Below, piece after piece: positions 23,898-23,924 of a stretch of DNA of 23,924 nucleotides. The position numbers and the translations under genes were made by a program. Origin of the DNA: Pavlovales sp. CCMP2436 (taxonomy: Eukaryota; Haptophyta; Pavlovophyceae; Pavlovales); contig MU631389.1 of assembly GCA_026770615.1 (NCBI GenBank), positions 190,229 through 214,152 on the forward strand, in the 5' to 3' direction. Positions within the stretch are counted from its first letter, which is position 1, and each line of letters opens with the position of its first letter. The notes below the pieces were generated by a model. The model did no database searches and was not told the DNA's origin. It worked only from the letters and a program-made list of their open reading frames with translations.

Positions 23898-23924
23898 AGG
23901 ATGTGGTGGTGGTGGTGGGGGGGG
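23898..23924. repeat. GGT/G-run microsatellite at window edge
   Basis: GATGTGGTGGTGGTGGTGG followed by a G-run that reaches the end of the window. Confidence 0.8.

Noticed and set aside
1..23924. tRNA genes
   Set aside because: No convincing pair of A and B boxes with a foldable cloverleaf was found on either strand by eye.

Overview
The window looks like nuclear DNA of a unicellular eukaryote, most likely a GC-rich microalga; a haptophyte or similar lineage is an inference. Two short, conserved eukaryotic genes are split by spliceosomal introns, exons are very GC-rich while spacers are AT-rich, and there are no bacterial operons or Shine-Dalgarno sites. Much of the rest is repeats, transposon debris and decayed reading frames.

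Three host genes are well supported. MRPL43 (mitochondrial ribosomal protein mL43) lies at 214-863 (+) in three exons. NOP10 (H/ACA snoRNP subunit, exactly 64 aa) lies at 5221-4343 (-) in three exons, its first intron having a GC donor. A gene of about 1270 codons at 18219-22042 (+) encodes a predicted secretory-pathway membrane protein with a LamG-like N-terminus, cadherin/CSPG-like repeats, one membrane segment and a Ser/Arg-rich tail; its frame is broken twice.

From left to right: 1-863 holds a minus-strand gene start and MRPL43; 978-1380 two MITEs; 1.7-3.55 kb a diverged inverted repeat, a fragment of an OTU-protease-like mobile gene, a broken F-box-like gene and a MITE fragment; 4.3-5.2 kb NOP10; 5.7-7.6 kb a 424-bp tandem duplication and a minus-strand gene with 23-24-residue repeats; 8.4-9.6 kb clusters of a GGGATTG motif in both orientations around zinc-finger debris; 9.6-10.9 kb an OTU-like gene carrying two MITEs; 10.9-14.9 kb nested repeats, including a 1388-bp inverted-repeat element with a zinc-finger gene and, inside that, a foldback element; 13.3-14.3 kb a UBA-like/coiled-coil ORF; 14.9-17.5 kb fragments of helical proteins, another OTU-family piece and an inverted duplication of a Helitron-type (DUF6570-like) segment; 17.9-22 kb the large membrane-protein gene; 22.4-23.9 kb dispersed repeats and a fourth MITE copy.

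The host genes share no evident pathway. The striking part is the mobile fraction: one MITE family with TA target sites has inserted repeatedly into coding-like sequence, and removing two copies reconnects one OTU-like frame. OTU-, UBA- and F-box-like pieces occur within 12 kb, so ubiquitin-related domains recur in the repeat-derived DNA. All domain calls come from reading motifs by eye; no database was searched.
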